A stretch of DNA of 64,000 nucleotides from Symsagittifera roscoffensis. Its lineage: Eukaryota > Xenacoelomorpha > Acoela > Convolutidae. Made by a program: the position numbers and the translations under genes. Below are positions 23,766-34,184 of the stretch, piece by piece. The stretch lies in assembly GCF_963678635.1 (NCBI RefSeq), contig NC_087069.1, positions 13,616,660 to 13,680,659 on the forward strand, read 5' to 3'. The notes under the pieces are model-generated. The model ran no database searches. It was not told where the DNA came from and saw nothing but the letters and a program-made list of their open reading frames with translations. Within the stretch, counting starts at the first letter, position 1. Each line of letters starts with the position of its first letter.

Positions 23766-24060
23766 AGTAAACCAAGGGCGGATCTAAGATTTTCGCGCGG
23801 GGGGTCTCCTAAGCCCTATAAAGCTTGACTAGATTGATTCCATGCTCTCCAAGGCATTAAAAAGACCCTATTCTGGTCAACTTTTATGCGCCGCAGTCTT
23901 TTAAGAAAAAAAAAAACGGGCCAAAAAAGGCATTTTAGGCTTTTTTTGGAAAATTTTGACCAAAAAATTGCTTTTTGTTCGGCGCTTCAAAATTATAATT
24001 TGTTAGGCACCAGTAGTATGCATATAGTGCGTTAGGATCGGGGGGGGGGGGTTGTCATAC
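23766..24060. mobile_element. Possible small DNA-transposon remnant
   Basis: The stretch opens AAGGGCGGATCTAAGATTTT followed by a G-run and ends near a run of eleven or more G. GGCGGATC next to a G-run is common at the ends of degenerate DNA-transposon copies in invertebrates. I could not find a convincing inverted terminal match or a target duplication, so this is only a hint. Confidence 0.25.
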
Positions 24061-24065
24061 ATGGA

Positions 24066-24236
24066 TGACCATTAGGTATAAATCATAATGGTCACCATGT
24101 ATTAAATGATCAGCAATGGTCACTATGTAATAATCCTAATTGTCACCATGTATAATTTTATACCTAATGGTCACTATGAAATAATCCTAATTGTCACCAT
24201 GTATAATTTTATACCTAATAGTCCTCATGTAAAACT
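24066..24236. repeat. Tandem repeat of ATGGTCACNATGTA units
   Basis: Alternating units containing TGGTCACTATGTAATAATCC and TGTCACCATGTATAATTTTA, with a higher-order period of about 63 bases and two to three copies. The open frame across it is caused by the repeat. Confidence 0.85.
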
Positions 24237-25175
24237 TCGGAATATTATTGAGTATTCCCACTCAACGCTGTGGAAACGGGAATGGTCGGTGCATGTTTTC
24301 TCTTCTAAAATTTGGGGGTATTGGCTTTTTTATATGTAAAATGACGTTATATACTATTATATGCAATCAGTTGAACCTAATGCAACCAAACTATATGGTA
24401 TATAGGAAAGCACAAGATTTTGGCCGCGTAGCTTAACTGTTGGTTGCGGTGAACGATTTCCTTCAAAAATGCATGTTTTATTGCTGAATCTCGAAGAAAG
24501 GAAAATTCGTCAATTGCGGCAGCCGCCACCTCTATTTAGGCAAAAATTAATGATCAATTTGACCGAAATAAGAATGAAAATTTTCATTGAAGGCCAAATG
24601 AAGGTAAAAAACAAAAAAAAATTATGGAACACAGAAAACTCTAAAATAATGAAATTGGCTTGAAATATTCGACATTTCCATTTTCCGTGTCTACAGGAGA
24701 CTAAAAAAACGTCTGAAATTTATGACAAAAGCTTTGATTTTATAGAAAGGTTGAAAGAGCTAATAAGTTGAAGTGGGTTGAGATCTTGAAAAACGAGAAC
24801 ACTAATGAAAGCCAAAAGTGCCCATTAATTTTGCTGCAGCCACTTCTAAGACTTGTACTTAACCTGTTACTATGAAATTGAAGTGAAACAAAAATTCTAG
24901 GGGTCCGAGTAGAGGAAAACGCATGGCGCTCGACTCTCAGCCGAAAGGCGGCGTTTCCAAACCCGTCCGGAAATTGTTCTGAAAGGAGGCAACAGTTGCT
25001 GGTATGGTGATATCCACCCATAGATCGATTTTGTATTTTTTGCTTACTTTGATAAAAAGCTGAACTTCTCGAATTACTGCTATTCAGTTAACAATTGGGT
25101 AAATTCAATTACTAGAAGAATGTATTGTTCAAAATTAATTTGAAAAATGTATAAATCAACCTTAAAAATGATTAG
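24237..25175. other. Intergenic, no gene recognised
   Basis: No frame shows family features. The minus frame at 24740-25021 is open but has no conserved motif and an ordinary AT-rich composition. Confidence 0.45.
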
Positions 25176-25607
25176 TTAATGAGTAAGCATGTGAGTTAGG
25201 AAACGTTTCAAAACATGATCATTTATGTAAGCAAACTCAGAAGCATCACCATTAAAGTTTTTATCAAAAAACAAATGTGCAGCATAAATACAAAAAGAAC
25301 CGCACATGGTAGAGTTTGAGTCTTGCATGGGAAAGTTTGTCATCAATTCAGTCACCTGATGAAAACTCTCGTTCAATCGTTTATACAGATTGGTGTACTG
25401 CCAAAGAGGAAGACCGAGAGGATCAGCAAAATATAAAATATTTCTTCTGTTGCATATCACAATCCAATGTGTCCCCGGAGAATCTGATTTTGAAGTGTTC
25501 ACAATCATAAAGATATTGTTTGGGATGTGAGATTCAAAATTGTCGGCTGCAAATACTCCAAAAAACTTATATTTCAGATGTTTACAATTCTGAATGAGGT
25601 ACTGCAA
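25176..25607 (-). CDS. Maverick/Polinton adenovirus-type cysteine protease
   Basis: An intact 143-codon frame has the layout of adenain-like (C5) proteases: GTHWIVIC with the catalytic His, YFADPLGLP with the acidic partner, then MQDSNSTMCGSFCIYAAH with the oxyanion Gln and nucleophile Cys. In Mavericks this enzyme is thought to mature capsid proteins. It follows, with a 34-base overlap, a capsid-like frame on the same strand, which fits a Maverick gene block. No polymerase B, integrase or packaging ATPase is near, so only a fragment of the element remains. The ORF has no visible break, so it decayed recently or is short by chance. Confidence 0.8.
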   Translation of the reverse strand: MQYLIQNCKHLKYKFFGVFAADNFESHIPNNIFMIVNTSKSDSPGTHWIVICNRRNILYFADPLGLPLWQYTNLYKRLNESFHQVTELMTNFPMQDSNSTMCGSFCIYAAHLFFDKNFNGDASEFAYINDHVLKRFLTHMLTH

Positions 25608-25894
25608 CTGGATTTCATCCGTTTTGAGACTGTCGAAATGGGAAGGACGTTCTTTGTAACTTTGTTGTCAGAGGTAATAATTACATTGGATGAGCGTATA
25701 CCCCAAACAAAATTTTCCAGGTTTGCTGTCAAAGCGTTTGAGAATTGAAGATCGAGTGAAACTGAGCAGTTAGTAAGTTCTGGATGCAAGAAGTCATGAG
25801 CTGCCTGCTGTGTGCTAGTGAGATCAAAACACATAATAAAGTGCTGTTGGTGGTTATCCAGGGTGATTCCCAGCCCGCAGTGCAACAAACCCAA
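25574..25894 (-). pseudogene. Maverick capsid-like protein, C-terminal fragment
   Basis: The frame encodes CFDLTSTQQAAHDFLHPE, then NCSVSLDLQFSNALTANLE and a G-RSSN-I-I-N tail. This pattern (FDLT..., then a basic or hydrophobic strand with L-F--AL---, ending the protein) matches the C-terminus of Maverick-encoded proteins of the F54H12.2-like family, regarded as capsid-related. It has no start codon. The frame is cut at 25894-25898 exactly where homology between the two retroelement copies begins, so the retroelement sequence broke this gene. Which capsid protein it is remains uncertain. Confidence 0.6.
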
Positions 25895-25898
25895 CGCT

Positions 25899-26499
25899 TA
25901 ACCAGGTAGAAGCGGGAGCTGAACAGATAGATGATGACTTAATGAGGTTGCTCGAGAAACTATCAGATAATAAGCCCGTGATCCAAGAGAAGGATCAAGA
26001 GGAACCGGAAGTCACTATACTGCGGAGAAAGGAAACAGTGAGCAATACAGACTCCTCAGGAGGGAGCGTCACTGATAGCAAAGACGTCGTGCGGTCACTA
26101 GTTGACAAAATCCCTGAAAGCATTCTGGAGCAGACCAAGGTTAGGAAAAAGAAATTGGCGTTCAAAGAAGAGGCTGATTACCTGGGATTAGGTCAAGAGT
26201 CCGGGGAGTGGTCCATGTTCACGGAAGAAGAAGAAACCGGAGAAGGAAAATTGTCCGGGGAGCGTGAAGAATGGGATGAAGAATCGGATGAGAGCAGCGA
26301 AAACCAAGACAGTCTGTGCATGATACTGGCGGAAGAGAAGATAAGACACCACGACAGGGAATTACAGACAGACCCATCTTCAGGAACGTATAATCTGGAT
26401 GTACAAGAGATGTGAGGTGGTGAAGAACTTGAGAAAATTGCGGTCTCGAGGAAGCCATTCAGAGAACTATCATGCAACTCAAACGTCAGAACGAATCTG
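25899..26499 (+). pseudogene. pol linker between RNase H and integrase, copy A
   Basis: Frame 25942-26415 continues an open frame from the truncation point. It is rich in Glu, Ser and Asp (for example SGEREEWDEESDESSENQD), with no fold I recognise, and aligns with 53030-52600 of copy B. A stop at 26413-26415 and a frame change before 26500 separate it from integrase; copy B is also shifted here. It probably forms a flexible acidic tether in the parent polyprotein. Confidence 0.75.
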
Positions 26500-27744
26500 G
26501 TGCCAGAAGATTACTTGAAAATCGTGAAGAGGATAGTATGCGTGAAGCTGAGCGATGACATCCACCACCCTGGGGAAATGAATGGACAGATCATGGCACT
26601 AAAAGAACATGTCAAGGCGAGATACAGGCTGTCGGACCTTATAAGAGCCCAAAAGAATGACAAAATGACAAGTAACCTCTCCAAATGGATCCAGAAGGGG
26701 GTCAAGGAGAAAGGGGAACTCGATGAAGACAGCTACAAAATCTTGAGCCAATTTTACAAGGGAAAGAAGGACTTACTCTATCACACAGCTGATGGGGAGG
26801 TAGCGTGCAATAGGAGAGATGAGGAGAAGATAATACACAAACACAACCTCATCATACTACCACAGTTGTATCAGATAGAGGTGCTTTTCAGATCGCACGA
26901 TCAGATGGGGCACCAGGGTATAGACAAAGTACAACAAAGGATACTTCACAGGTTTGATTGGCCAGGAATGAGAAAAGCTTGCGAGAGATGGGTGAATGCC
27001 TGCCTGGCATGTCTCCAGGTAAAGGACCCAAGGAAGATGAAGTTCCCTCTCAAGTCCGTTGAGAGCTCAGAGTTCAATGAAGTGGTGCAGATAGACCATC
27101 AAAAAATCTGCATGACGGAGTCGGGATATAACCAGATACTGGTTATAATAGATCACTTCACAAAGTTGGCGGAAGCGGTTCCGTGTCAGACAGCCTCGGC
27201 CGAGGAGACATGTGATCATCTGATAACGCATTGGATATCGCGGTATGGTTGTCCAATGACTTTCCAGTCGGACAACGGCAAAGCTTTTGTGGGGGACTTG
27301 ACAAAGGAATTGGTGAGGAGATCGCACATTGCTCAAGCACACTCGACGACCTACCACCCACAGACCAACGGGCTGGTAGAGAGACAGAACAGGACACTGG
27401 TCAACATGTTAAGGGTGTATTGCTCAAGATACATGACGGACTGGGATAAATACCTGCCACAGGTAGTAGGGGCCTACAACAGTACACAGCACTCAACGAC
27501 GGGCATCAGTTTTTTCATGATGTTGACGGGCAGGGAGAGAGCAATGCCTCTGACATTCTTTTACCCAAAATACGAGCGGAAAAGGACGTCGCCTCAGGCA
27601 TACGTGAAAGAAGCGATCAAAAGACAACAGGAACTAAACGAGTTATGCAGGAGGATCACGGCGCAAGCGCAAATGAGACAACGCAAAAAATATGACGAAA
27701 AAATATTACAGGCAAAGCCATATGAAGTGGGCCAATACGTGTGA
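26500..27744 (+). pseudogene. Ty3/Gypsy integrase core, copy A
   Basis: The 414-codon frame holds an HHCC zinc-binding domain (H133, H138, C168, C171) and a DD35E catalytic core: D199 in VVQIDHQK, D258 in FQSDNGKAF and E294 in GLVERQNRTL. The 35 residues between D258 and E294 are the standard spacing. The enzyme would insert element cDNA into chromosomes. The frame ends at TGA 27742-27744, where copy B has TGG, and a frameshift follows, so integrase is separated from its C-terminal domain in copy A. All catalytic residues are present. Confidence 0.92.
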
Positions 27745-29186
27745 GTCTTCCAAAATGTCATACCGCCAGGGAACAAAGAAACTACTCAAGAAGGGGACCA
27801 TTCATGATAACGGAAGTACATCAACAAGGACGGTTCTACCGAGCAGCTCATTATGAAAATCTAAAGCCTCACGTCCCGTCCCCAGAGGACTGGTGTATAC
27901 CAAAGGACATGGAGGGTCTCGAGTACCTGGTAGTAGAGCCAGCGTGTGAAGTGAATGAAAAAGGCACCAGGGAGAAAAATGATGGCAATGAGAACTTGAC
28001 TTTGGACGACAATGAAAAGATAGAGGTGGACTCTGAAGCAGGATCGTTTGTAGAGGAAGACTGGAACGACCCGGAGCAAAATGAGGTAACAAAATGGATG
28101 GAGCCAGATCGACCAATAACACATGGGACCAGGTCGGGCAATCGTAAACGGACAAGCATGAGATACAACAGGTACGGAGACGACTTTTTGATCGATAAGA
28201 TACAGCCAGACAAGTTGGGTGAGGAAATACTGAGTGCAGGCGAACTGGATGCGGAAGAGGAATGGCAGGTCATTGATGATGGTGGACATTATCCACAGGA
28301 AGACTACTCGACACCGGAACTAGAGACGGATCTGGAACAGAGCGAAATAGAGAAGAGGGAGAACACAAACTTGAGGATACTAGAATGGATGCGCGACGTC
28401 AAGGACAAGAACTACGAAGGACAAAGCATTCAACAAGTCGACGTGTCATCGGAAAAACATAAGAAAACAGAAGACCCTATCTTCGGCTGGACGGCAACAG
28501 ACAGGCCGCTTGACATTCCGCCGGATAATTCAGACCCGACATCATCGACGTGGACGTCGATAAATATTTTTGTCCGGGAAGTGGGGATAGGACTTACCCA
28601 CACCGAAAGTTTGATGATAAAGAAACTCAAGGAAGTGAGAGAAACAAACAAATTGGAACTGGATGAGGAAGAGCCAGAGCCTACCATAGGTCGGAATTTC
28701 AAAACGAAATTTGAAATATCCAAAGAGTACTCGGAAAACATCATGATAACGGATAGCGACTTCATCCTGTCAAACAGGACTAGCGCGATCTGTATCACGG
28801 CGGACATGAGTTTCAAATCAAGACTGGAAGCTGACTTCAAAAGAGAGTACCAGAACGTGGAGTTTCTGTTCAGACAGAGACCAGGACTGGGAGGGATGTC
28901 AGCGCTTCCACCATCAGTAGCACAAGTCCCGGGCAAATACCTGTGCTTCCTAGTGACGAGGGTCAATGACAGGAACACGATTGATCCCGAACATGTGATG
29001 TTGGCACTAACAAGACTACGAGACTTCATGATTGAAAGAGGGATAACGGAGGTCTCAATTCCGGTGTATGACCCAAACAGGGGCAGATTGAGCCCAAGGG
29101 AATTGTACGCTATCCTACACGTAGTCTTCGCAGAAACTGAGATAATGGTGCATCTTCAAAAGAAATACTACTTGAGCATCGCCTGA
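27741..29186 (+). pseudogene. Integrase GPY/F domain fused to a macro-like domain, copy A
   Basis: The frame starts inside the GPY/F module (GPFMITEVHQQGRFY, then HYENLKP), which in chromoviral integrases helps multimerise and bind DNA. An acidic linker of about 250 residues follows. From about 28715 the sequence has the order of an OARD1/TARG1-type macro domain: AICITADMSFKSRL, an F-K-E-Y helix, KYLCFLVTRVND, EHVMLALTRLRDFM, ITEVSIPVYD, then LYAILHVVFAETEI. Macro domains bind ADP-ribose. The usual GCGLD-type loop is replaced by DPNRGRL, so catalysis is doubtful. In copy A the GPY/F and macro-like parts lie in one unbroken frame ending at 29184-29186. Confidence 0.75.
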
Positions 29187-29645
29187 GTCGGGTAAACGGG
29201 GGTCTCGAGTTGGGCGTAGGGGAAGAATCTCGAGTTAGGAATGGGGGTACAAAACAGGTAAAGAATCTTAGAGGTGATTGGCATGACAATTAAAATTTTA
29301 AATGATTGATGGTGCTAAAATATAAAATGAATCTGCATGTTTTTCGAAAATTTCCATTTGAACTATTTTAATAGGGCAAAAAGGAAAGGGTTTTAGCTAC
29401 AATGGTTAAGGGTTTTTTTTGCTTGGGAACACAGCCTATCGGTCTAAAAAATCGGGTGTTATTTTCAGATTGATTTGGTAAAGTCAAATTGACTACCCAC
29501 CTATATTCAATTGAAGAAAGAGAACGCAAATTGAACGATATCTCAAGAAGCTAGCTCAAGTTGCTCATACTCAAGTTGCTCATACTCAAGTTGCTCAGGT
29601 AAAACTCAAGTTGCTAATACGCAGGATCACTTGGAAATCACGGAA
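29187..29645 (+). promoter_or_regulatory. Spacer between pol and ORF2 with splice-acceptor-like site, copy A
   Basis: No coding frame. TTATTTTCAG at 29459-29468 resembles a 3' splice site, and copy B has TCTGTTTTCAG at the matching place. CTCAAGTTGCTCATA is repeated three times (29555-29600) and is followed by CAGGTAAAA, a 5' splice-site match, then ATACGCAG just before the ORF2 start. This would suit a spliced subgenomic mRNA for ORF2, as used by env-type genes. Confidence 0.4.
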
Positions 29646-30145
29646 ATGGCAGATCGATTCTGGAAGTCTATGCCATCGGCTTTGAAAAAACCCACACTTG
29701 ACGAATTGTACAGACGTCTGAGGGACCTGGACTACACTCAAGTGGACGAGAGAATGGCAGTGATTTTGAATGCCATCCTCCAATTGGAGGAACAGGGCGA
29801 GTGTCGGGAGTCTGCGACAGAAGCGGTTTTGATGGTAGGCTACACCACTGATGGGATATCCAATCAAGAGCAAACCAGGTGGCTGTCCTGGAACGTGGAT
29901 GGGCGATAAGGGGGTTCGATTTGGCAAGGAACCCTGGCTTGAGCAACAATACTGAATATGGTGCAGGGGAATTCCCACTGCCGGTCAGACCATCAGTCAG
30001 ATCCACGGGTCAGAGCACGAGCAAGACACCATTGATGTCACGGGCACAGCAGACGGGGGAAGCGTATCCGGACGTCAGTATCATGAAGAGAGAGCTTGAG
30101 AGGACTCAGCGGGAGAGGAACAAGGCGAACCTCGACCGGGATTAA
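29646..30145 (+). pseudogene. ORF2 N-terminus, copy A
   Basis: ATGGCAGATCG at 29646 matches the ORF2 start of copy B (49205), and the coding match begins here. The first 80 or so residues contain KKPTLDELYRRLRDLDYTQ and an E-rich helical segment, with no family I recognise. A one- or two-base loss near 29905 shifts the frame, which then stays open from 29879 to TAA 30143-30145, where copy B has a sense codon. About 80 percent base identity to copy B, mostly silent changes. Confidence 0.7.
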
Positions 30146-30148
30146 GCT

Positions 30149-31390
30149 GTGCTCGAGAGAGATCAGGCAAAACTTGAGAGAGATCAAGCGCGGAGGGAAC
30201 TGGACATGATGAGAACTGAACAGCTACAGGCAGAAAGGGCGCGAGAGAATGCCGCGAATTGCGAGCAGCTGAAGTCGGAGCTTGAAAGGATCCAGCAACG
30301 ACAACGCGAGCTCGACATGCAGAAAGGGGCTAGGCCCAAAGAGCGGGTGGTGACCGGCTCAAGACCAGAGTCACGTATGGAAGTGGATGAAGCTCCTAGG
30401 TCGAAGGGACGATTTAACCTCGATCGCGCGGCTCAAGAACTTATGAACGAAGGGTTGGAGGTGTGGATACCGTCTGAATCAGCGTCCTCCCTGCGTGGTC
30501 TAGAGACACAAGTAATACACCCGTTGATGGACGTCGCGCTGCCTGGATATACACCGAGTTCGACCCCGGGTAGTAGTCAGGTGAGTGGTAGCTCGTCACG
30601 ACTGAAAGAGTTGCACCAGCGGCTACAGCTAAGGAGTCACGAGAGTCCAGCAAGAGTGAATTTAACCTCGACGTGGGGGGAGCAACCTGTCAGGAGTGTG
30701 GTAATCTCGAGTTACAAGAAGAATACGGAAGTTAGATACCACAGGCACAATCGGATGGACTGGAGCACGGCGCAGAGGGACAGGAGAGATTGCTTCCATG
30801 ACGCGGCTTGGGTGGAGTACCTCACGCAGCCGCGTGTGCCTGAAGGAGCAGTCCACCTGATCATAGGGGACAGTTTGTTGCGGGTGCTGACCCGGATCCA
30901 GTCCGATTGGCAAACGGGCATCTTGAGCTTCACTTGAGATGCTAGGGATGGCAAGTGTATACACGGTGACTCTGATGGTCGGGACGAATGACGTGTCCAG
31001 GGGGAAGCAAGGAAGGTGACGAGGCTGCACGATAAGATGAGCTGCATTCTCGAGGAGTTGCGGATTCAAATGGATCCGGCCATTCTCACGGTGTGCACCG
31101 TTCCTTACAACATGAAAGCGGATCAACATGCAGTGGAGATGAACACAAAAGTGCGAAACCTGAACGAAATATTCAGGCTGATACACCAAAGAAGCGTCCT
31201 TCCCCTTGGGCTGTTGGACGTAGCCGAGCAAATGGAGCTATCCACTTTCCCTGACGATGCATCCGCGGATGGGATTCACTTTGATAGGCCCAGAGGGGTG
31301 GAGTGGTTGAATGACGTCTTCCAAAGGCACATATGCGCACTGGAGGCAGAGTTGCTAGAGACGGCACAGGTCACATTCGGACCACCCTAA
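30149..31390 (+). pseudogene. ORF2 coiled coil and damaged SGNH hydrolase, copy A
   Basis: 30149-30937 is open through a charged heptad coiled coil (RDQAKLERDQARREL) and on to block I of the hydrolase (LIIGDSLLRVL near 30868), proving that both belong to one protein. A deletion of about 35 bases then removes block II and shifts the frame. GTNDVS (block III) follows in another frame near 30982, then a further shift. 31016-31390 carries the rest of the domain, with DGIHFDRPRGVEWL (block V, near 31268-31310). The enzyme is inactive in this copy. Confidence 0.8.
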
Positions 31391-31995
31391 ACCCACCCTT
31401 CTTCAACCCGAGGGCTTTGTCCAGTCGCTTGGGCGAGATGGCCGATTCTAGAGACAGTTCGAGGAACAGCCGGACCAAGTTGCCGAGCGCCGCCCCCATG
31501 GAGGCTGATGAGGCGACGTCATCAACTCCTCAAGGGTCGACAATATCCTCGGTGGTGGTGGCGGAGAAGAAAAAGCCGGAGAGGCCAGCGGAGACCAGCA
31601 GGTCGAAATATGTGGAGAAGGTCAAGGAGCTGGACTTGGAGGATCTGGAATGCAGGCTGGAGCTAGCGAAAACTTTGGCTCTTGAGCAGGTGTCACACGA
31701 AGACTTGGGTATACACCAGTGCGTGGACTGGCTGAAGGCACATGAGACACCCTTCTCGAGAGCGAAGACGATGGAGACGGCGGATCTGACTGGGATTCCC
31801 ACGAAATCGGTGATGGGACCTATTAACTATAGACCTCTCAAGTCATTGGGGAGTCCGGGACTCATGGTGGAGCCTCCCAAACACCGAACCAGCATTGCCA
31901 GGATTAGAGTGGCCACTCCAGCACAGTTGAGGGTGGTGGACAAGCTGATGGATCCGAGAGAAATGGAATTACCAGGTATGAAGGTACAAGATTAG
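31333..31995 (+). pseudogene. ORF2 linker region, copy A
   Basis: The frame holds a Ser/Glu-rich stretch, then VSHEDLGIHQCVDWLKAHE and IMGPINYRPLK-type sequence shared with copy B. It reads through the position of the in-frame TAG in copy B (47227). It fails near 31980, where copy B is open, by loss of about 13 bases. No known fold. It joins the first hydrolase to the second SGNH-like segment. Confidence 0.65.
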
Positions 31996-32041
31996 CCAAA
32001 GACCCAAGAAACCCTGCGGGAAGACGCAGCTGACCAAAACC

Positions 32042-34180
32042 TTGGCAGTTTACGACAGGGCAGACCCAGCCGCAGCGAGGGTGGTCATCGTGGCGGGATC
32101 GGACTTTGAGGGAACGTCTCCCAAATTGTTTTGGCCGGAAACTCTGATATATTCATTGCCGGGAGCGGAGCTAAACCAGATGTTAACCCTGGTAGTGGCA
32201 ATAAAATCGGAGATGCCTTGCGAGCCTGAGCTACTGCTGTTTGCAGGGATGAATGATCATCTGCATGCAATGGGGTTTCTTGAGCAGCTCAAGGGTGATG
32301 AACCTACACTGTGGAAGATCTGGGAAGCCATCCAGACATTATTTGCGGCCATGAATGAAGTACAAGAGAATGTTGCCTCACGATTTGGCTCCAAGACAAA
32401 AGTGGCGTTCACGACATCCCCCGGGTACGCGAGCAAGCCTCTCGCTCTGCAATTTGTGTATGCGATCTTGATCTTGATAGCAGAAGGGAATGGATGGCGT
32501 ATCCTGATGGCAGCTCCCAACCGGGAACTGGAACCTACGAACTTGAGACTTTGCAGATCAGAACTCGCGGTGGCATGGGCGGATGTCTCCCACGCGTTGA
32601 GGGGCTTTTACGAGTTGGCTGACATCCTCATCGTATTGGACGGGTTCCTCTTGCTAGAGATATCTAACTTCGCTAGGCAACTCAAGCTCAGTCCGACTAT
32701 AGGGGACGATCATCCAGTGGTGGCTTACCTGACGGCCAGTCTGTGGTTTCGAGACATGGAGTTGACCATCACAAGCTCCACCAGTAAATCTAGAGGGCCG
32801 AGCAACGAGAGGAAGAACGTGGCCGCATCGGAGAAACAACTGGAGTCGATGGTGTATCGATTGACCCAAGAGAGAGGCAAGTGGCCCTTCCGAACACCAA
32901 GGCTGGAAAACGCCACGGAGAAGACAAGAGAAGATGCACCGCTTCTGGTGAAGCAGATCTGGGATTTTCTTGAGAAGCAGCTGGGACTGGCCGAGAAGAG
33001 GGAAATGACCGTTGGCAGGTTCGTCACAGCAGCCAACGAAGTCACGATTGGAGGATTCTGGAGGGAGCACGCAAGGGGTGAGCTGAGGACGAGGAGGGAT
33101 CACGAGATTCTTGAGTTCTTGAGTCCTTGTTGGGGAAAAGACTTCCTGGCCAAAGTGTATAGCGCGAAAGAGACCATCTTCAAAGCATTCATACAGGAAA
33201 TATTGAATATGCCTATCAGTCTGTTGCTGGCACTGTACCTGGTTTACCCGAGGTACCTGTTTAATATAGGCCCAGCATACATGTTCAGTCGAGGCGTGGA
33301 CACCCTCCGAATAGACGGGTACTTGACGTTGGTGCTTCTGACCCACGGGGAGCTGGTGTCATTCCACCGACTGATGAAATACGGAGAACCCTTTTCGATG
33401 GGAAGGACACAAACGAGTATTGACACCTACTGGTATAAGTGTGCTGCCGGGCTAAGGACGCTGCTAATACAGTACCTACCGACTGGTGAAAAGAGCCCGA
33501 AGACAAGACAGGAATGGAGGAGAGTGAATGGAGGCATGCCTATATTGACGGACCTATGCCTGGCCATGAGGTCGGACCCCATGGGGATGATCCGGGGGCT
33601 AGGGGAGGTCGTGACCTGTATCTATGGACCAGCCGTCACGTTCGCGTTTCCAGATCCTCTGGTGACAGCTTATCGATACTCAGTGACCCACGTGAGCCTC
33701 ATAAGCATTTTGGATGGGACGACACTTAATTGGTGCCAGCAGGAGGTGCTAAGGGCACAGATGAGCAACACGGTGCTCTTTGGAAAGGTGAAGGATCCAG
33801 AGTTGGTGTTATACAGTTTTCGAGGACAACTGCAGTGCAGGATGGGAGGCATGCGCGAGGGCCCCATCGAAATTTATCCCAAGTTCTGGAACTTGAATCC
33901 CCTGACAGCAAATGGACAAGAGATCTTGAGAATTCCTGCATGGAAGAAAAGCTTCGAGCTAGTGAAGAGGGAGTTAGAGGCGATATTGGAAAAGGAAGTC
34001 CTGCCAGCAAGCATTCCAGAATTCCCAACAGTGAGGAGAATGACCCTGGGGATGAACAGTTCCCTGGTGGTCCCAGAACAGCAACCGAAGAACAGCAGAA
34101 GGAGTTCGCCGACGGCTGGGATCCCCTCTTCATCGGCTACACTGCAGCGATTTATTTTCATACCAGCGAAGCGAAGATAA
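32042..34180 (+). pseudogene. ORF2 second SGNH-like segment and middle region, copy A
   Basis: 712 open codons. The first 240 show a degenerate repeat of the hydrolase layout: VVIVAGSDFEGTSP where block I GDS should be, IYSLPGAELNQML like block II, LLFAGMNDHLHA like block III, and IGDDHPVVAYLTASLWF like block V. Ser is displaced, so activity is unlikely. The rest (for example SLLLALYLVYPRYLFNIGPA, TYRYSVTHVSL and DGTTLNWCQQEV) is well conserved in copy B but matches nothing I know. The frame is lost near 34070 by small indels, where copy B reads on. Confidence 0.65.
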
Positions 34181-34184
34181 GTCC

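Noticed and set aside
24740-25021. Minus frame of 93 codons with moderate composition
   Set aside because: No family resemblance, no start context and no neighbouring gene structure.
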